The notes beneath the pieces were generated by a model. It saw nothing but the letters and a program-made list of their open reading frames with translations. It made no database searches and had not been told where the DNA came from. Positions 6,739 through 7,520 of a stretch of DNA of 7,520 nucleotides are shown piece by piece. The stretch spans positions 3,996-11,515 of the forward strand of contig JASLXW010000080.1 of NCBI GenBank assembly GCA_030740135.1. Direction: 5' to 3'. Every line of letters begins with the position of its first letter. Position 1 is the first letter of the stretch. This DNA is from Nitrospinota bacterium (lineage in GTDB: Bacteria; UBA8248; JACPRG01). The translations under genes and the position numbers were made by a program.

Positions 6739-7203
6739 TCATTCCTCGATGATGTCTCCCGTGTACTCGATCTCGATCCCCCGCCTGACGCTCTGGGACG
6801 CGGTGCACTTGCTTTCGTGGACCTCGAGCGCGCGCTTCGCCTCCTCGCGCTTGCCCTTGGGGATCTTGACGGTGTAATGGACGCGGATCCGGGTGATATA
6901 GGTCTTGCCGTCGATCCGCTCGATGTCGCCTTCCACCTGTGAAGAGAGTTTTTCCGGGTGGCTCGGGATTCCGCGCGCTTCCAGCGCGCCTCCAAAGTTT
7001 CCCGTCATTCAGGACGCGACGGCGGTCACGATGTGATCGAGCGTCGCCGGCAAGTCTTCCGGCGCCTCGACCCCGTAGATCGCCTTGATTCCGGGATGCA
7101 TTCCGTAGCGGACGGGTTCAGGGAAGTCTTCGATATAGCCCCGCCGGACGACGCCGGCATCCTTTTCGACCCGCGAGTGAATGGTGTGAACAATCTCGCC
7201 CAT
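6739..7203 (-). CDS. OsmC/Ohr-like selenoprotein (in-frame TGA read as selenocysteine)
   Basis: Two ORFs in the same frame, 7203-7009 and 7008-6739, are separated only by TGA at 7011-7009. Joined, they give a 154-residue OsmC-like protein, the normal family length. Residue 65, the TGA, falls at the N-terminal end of the central helix (TAVAS-U-MTGNFGGALEARG). There OsmC/Ohr proteins carry their first redox cysteine (near residue 60). The second cysteine is present as Cys133 in LEVHESKCTASQS. Family members reduce organic or lipid hydroperoxides in the cytosol; Sec in place of the peroxidatic Cys would be expected to raise reactivity. The ATG at 7203 has a perfect AGGAGG 7 bases upstream, and a SECIS-like hairpin follows the TGA. 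OsmC-like selenoproteins have, as I recall, been reported in metagenomic selenoprotein surveys, so the family is not new. A nonsense mutation or sequencing error is the alternative. Decoding needs selA, selB, selC and selD elsewhere in the genome. Confidence 0.85.
6965..7003 (-). promoter_or_regulatory. Bacterial SECIS-like hairpin in the OsmC-like gene
   Basis: In the mRNA, directly 3' of the TGA, GCGCGCU and AGCGCGC form a perfect 7-bp stem (6989-6983 with 6979-6973) closed by a GGA triloop (6982-6980). The loop begins 26 bases after the UGA. A short outer stem GGGA/UCCC (7003-7000 with 6968-6965) flanks it. Bacterial SECIS elements recognised by SelB have a stem-loop in this distance range and a G at the first or second loop position, both met here. 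It is within the coding sequence, as usual in bacteria. Confidence 0.75.
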
Positions 7204-7210
7204 TGAGAAA

Positions 7211-7216
7211 CCTCCT
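7211..7216 (-). promoter_or_regulatory. Strong ribosome-binding site of the OsmC-like selenoprotein
   Basis: AGGAGG lies 7 bases before the ATG at 7203. It shows that translation starts upstream of the TGA. The ATG right after the TGA (7008) has only the GCG-rich coding sequence before it and no comparable site, so the second half is not an independent gene. Confidence 0.8.
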
Positions 7217-7370
7217 TTTCTCTATGTGGAAATTGAATGAAGGCATGTTACAAGAGAACCCGTAGAAAGGAAAGGACCGCCCCTTGACGAGACGTCCCGG
7301 GATAAGGAGCCGGCGGGCCGGAAAGCCATTCATTGTGGATTTTGCTCGGACGCCCGGAACGATCCTGCGC

Positions 7371-7399
7371 TTGCTTTTGCGGAAGCGGCTGATTATATT
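7371..7399 (+). promoter_or_regulatory. Candidate rightward sigma-70 promoter
   Basis: TTGCTT (7371-7376), a 17-base spacer and TATATT (7394-7399). The -10 box is good and the -35 box half-matching. It points out of the window on the right, where a divergent gene may lie. No transcript can be confirmed inside the window. Confidence 0.3.
7392..7397 (-). promoter_or_regulatory. TATAAT box, candidate -10 for the OsmC-like gene
   Basis: A perfect TATAAT on the minus strand, sharing its bases with the rightward -10 box. No good -35 box stands 16-18 bases upstream, where the dyad at 7409-7423 lies instead. An activator or alternative arrangement would be needed. The implied leader is about 180 bases. 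Confidence 0.3.
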
Positions 7400-7408
7400 G
7401 GAGCCACT

Positions 7409-7423
7409 GGAACAGTAGGTTCC
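7409..7423. promoter_or_regulatory. Dyad GGAAC-N5-GTTCC, possible operator
   Basis: A perfect 5-bp inverted repeat with a 5-base centre lies at the expected -35 position of the leftward promoter and just after the predicted start of the rightward one. The position suits a regulator controlling both. The repeat is short, so chance is a serious alternative. Confidence 0.27.
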
Positions 7424-7486
7424 TCTTTGTCCGGCCATCCGCGCCGGGTGAAGTTCCTGTGTTCATTGGAAGGTGCGTCCGGTTGG

Positions 7487-7506
7487 CCGAGCCGGCTCCG
7501 GCTCGG
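7487..7506. repeat. Perfect 8-bp inverted repeat
   Basis: CCGAGCCG and CGGCTCGG surround a GCTC loop. There is no T run on either side, so it is not a typical intrinsic terminator. It sits at the window edge and could be the first hairpin of a larger element cut off here. Confidence 0.5.
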
Positions 7507-7520
7507 TGATAGGCGCGGCC

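Larger units (their letters stand above)
7204..7520. other. Gene-free control region upstream of the selenoprotein
   Basis: No gene is supported. A 72-codon minus-strand ORF (7466-7248) has no family resemblance and no ribosome-binding site. The stretch contains promoter-like boxes pointing both ways, a dyad at 7409-7423, a perfect inverted repeat at 7487-7506 and the ribosome-binding site of the OsmC-like gene. The edge of the window cuts off whatever lies to the right, possibly a divergent gene. Confidence 0.55.

Noticed and set aside
6739..7008. Independent 89-residue OsmC-like protein or a pseudogene starting at the ATG after the TGA
   Set aside because: It lacks a ribosome-binding site and the N-terminal half of the fold. 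The upstream half is in the same frame with a strong ribosome-binding site, and the TGA sits at the redox cysteine with a SECIS-like hairpin after it.
7468..7520. Selenocysteine tRNA beginning with GGAAGGTG
   Set aside because: The start resembles selC acceptor stems, but no TCA anticodon arm or six-bp D stem can be formed. The following bases make a simple 8-bp hairpin instead.
1..7520. CRISPR array, insertion sequence, tRNA or rRNA genes
   Set aside because: I saw no regularly spaced direct repeats, transposase motifs, terminal inverted repeats with target duplications, or RNA-gene signatures.

Overview
The window comes from a GC-rich bacterium (by eye above 60 % G+C). Gene starts are tight, Shine-Dalgarno sites are clear and there are four-base ATGA overlaps. 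The protein families do not fix a phylum. An assimilatory APS-reductase sulfur operon together with probable selenocysteine use would suit Nitrospirota-, NC10-, Desulfobacterota- or Acidobacteriota-like lineages, but this is only a guess. Every supported gene reads on the minus strand; the long plus-strand ORFs are GC-rich shadows.

Layout in the direction of transcription (right to left): 7520-7204 is a gene-free control region with possible back-to-back promoters around 7371-7423. 7203-6739 is an OsmC/Ohr-like protein interrupted by an in-frame TGA exactly where the family's first redox cysteine belongs, followed by a bacterial SECIS-like hairpin; I annotate it as one selenoprotein. 6671-5649 is a GT2-like glycosyltransferase. 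5648-5190 is a long untranslated leader with a candidate promoter near 5610 and a hairpin cluster that runs into the next ribosome-binding site. 5189-4404 is a TSUP (TauE/SafE) membrane transporter. 4318-3569 is an iron-sulfur APS reductase (CysH). 3553-1763 is a siroheme/[4Fe-4S] sulfite reductase. 1766-942 is uroporphyrinogen-III methyltransferase. 945-280 is precorrin-2 dehydrogenase/sirohydrochlorin ferrochelatase. 279-1 is gene-free and holds G8 and C9 runs.

The five genes from 5189 to 280 form one logical unit: a sulfur-oxyanion transporter, reduction of APS to sulfite, reduction of sulfite to sulfide, and two enzymes that make the siroheme the sulfite reductase needs. ATP sulfurylase, which makes APS, is absent and must lie elsewhere. 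A GC-rich hairpin followed by four U residues between the transporter and cysH could adjust expression inside the unit.

The most notable item is the OsmC-like selenoprotein, which an automatic annotator would split into two hypothetical proteins or call a pseudogene. Next is the alternative RNA pairing over the transporter's ribosome-binding site.
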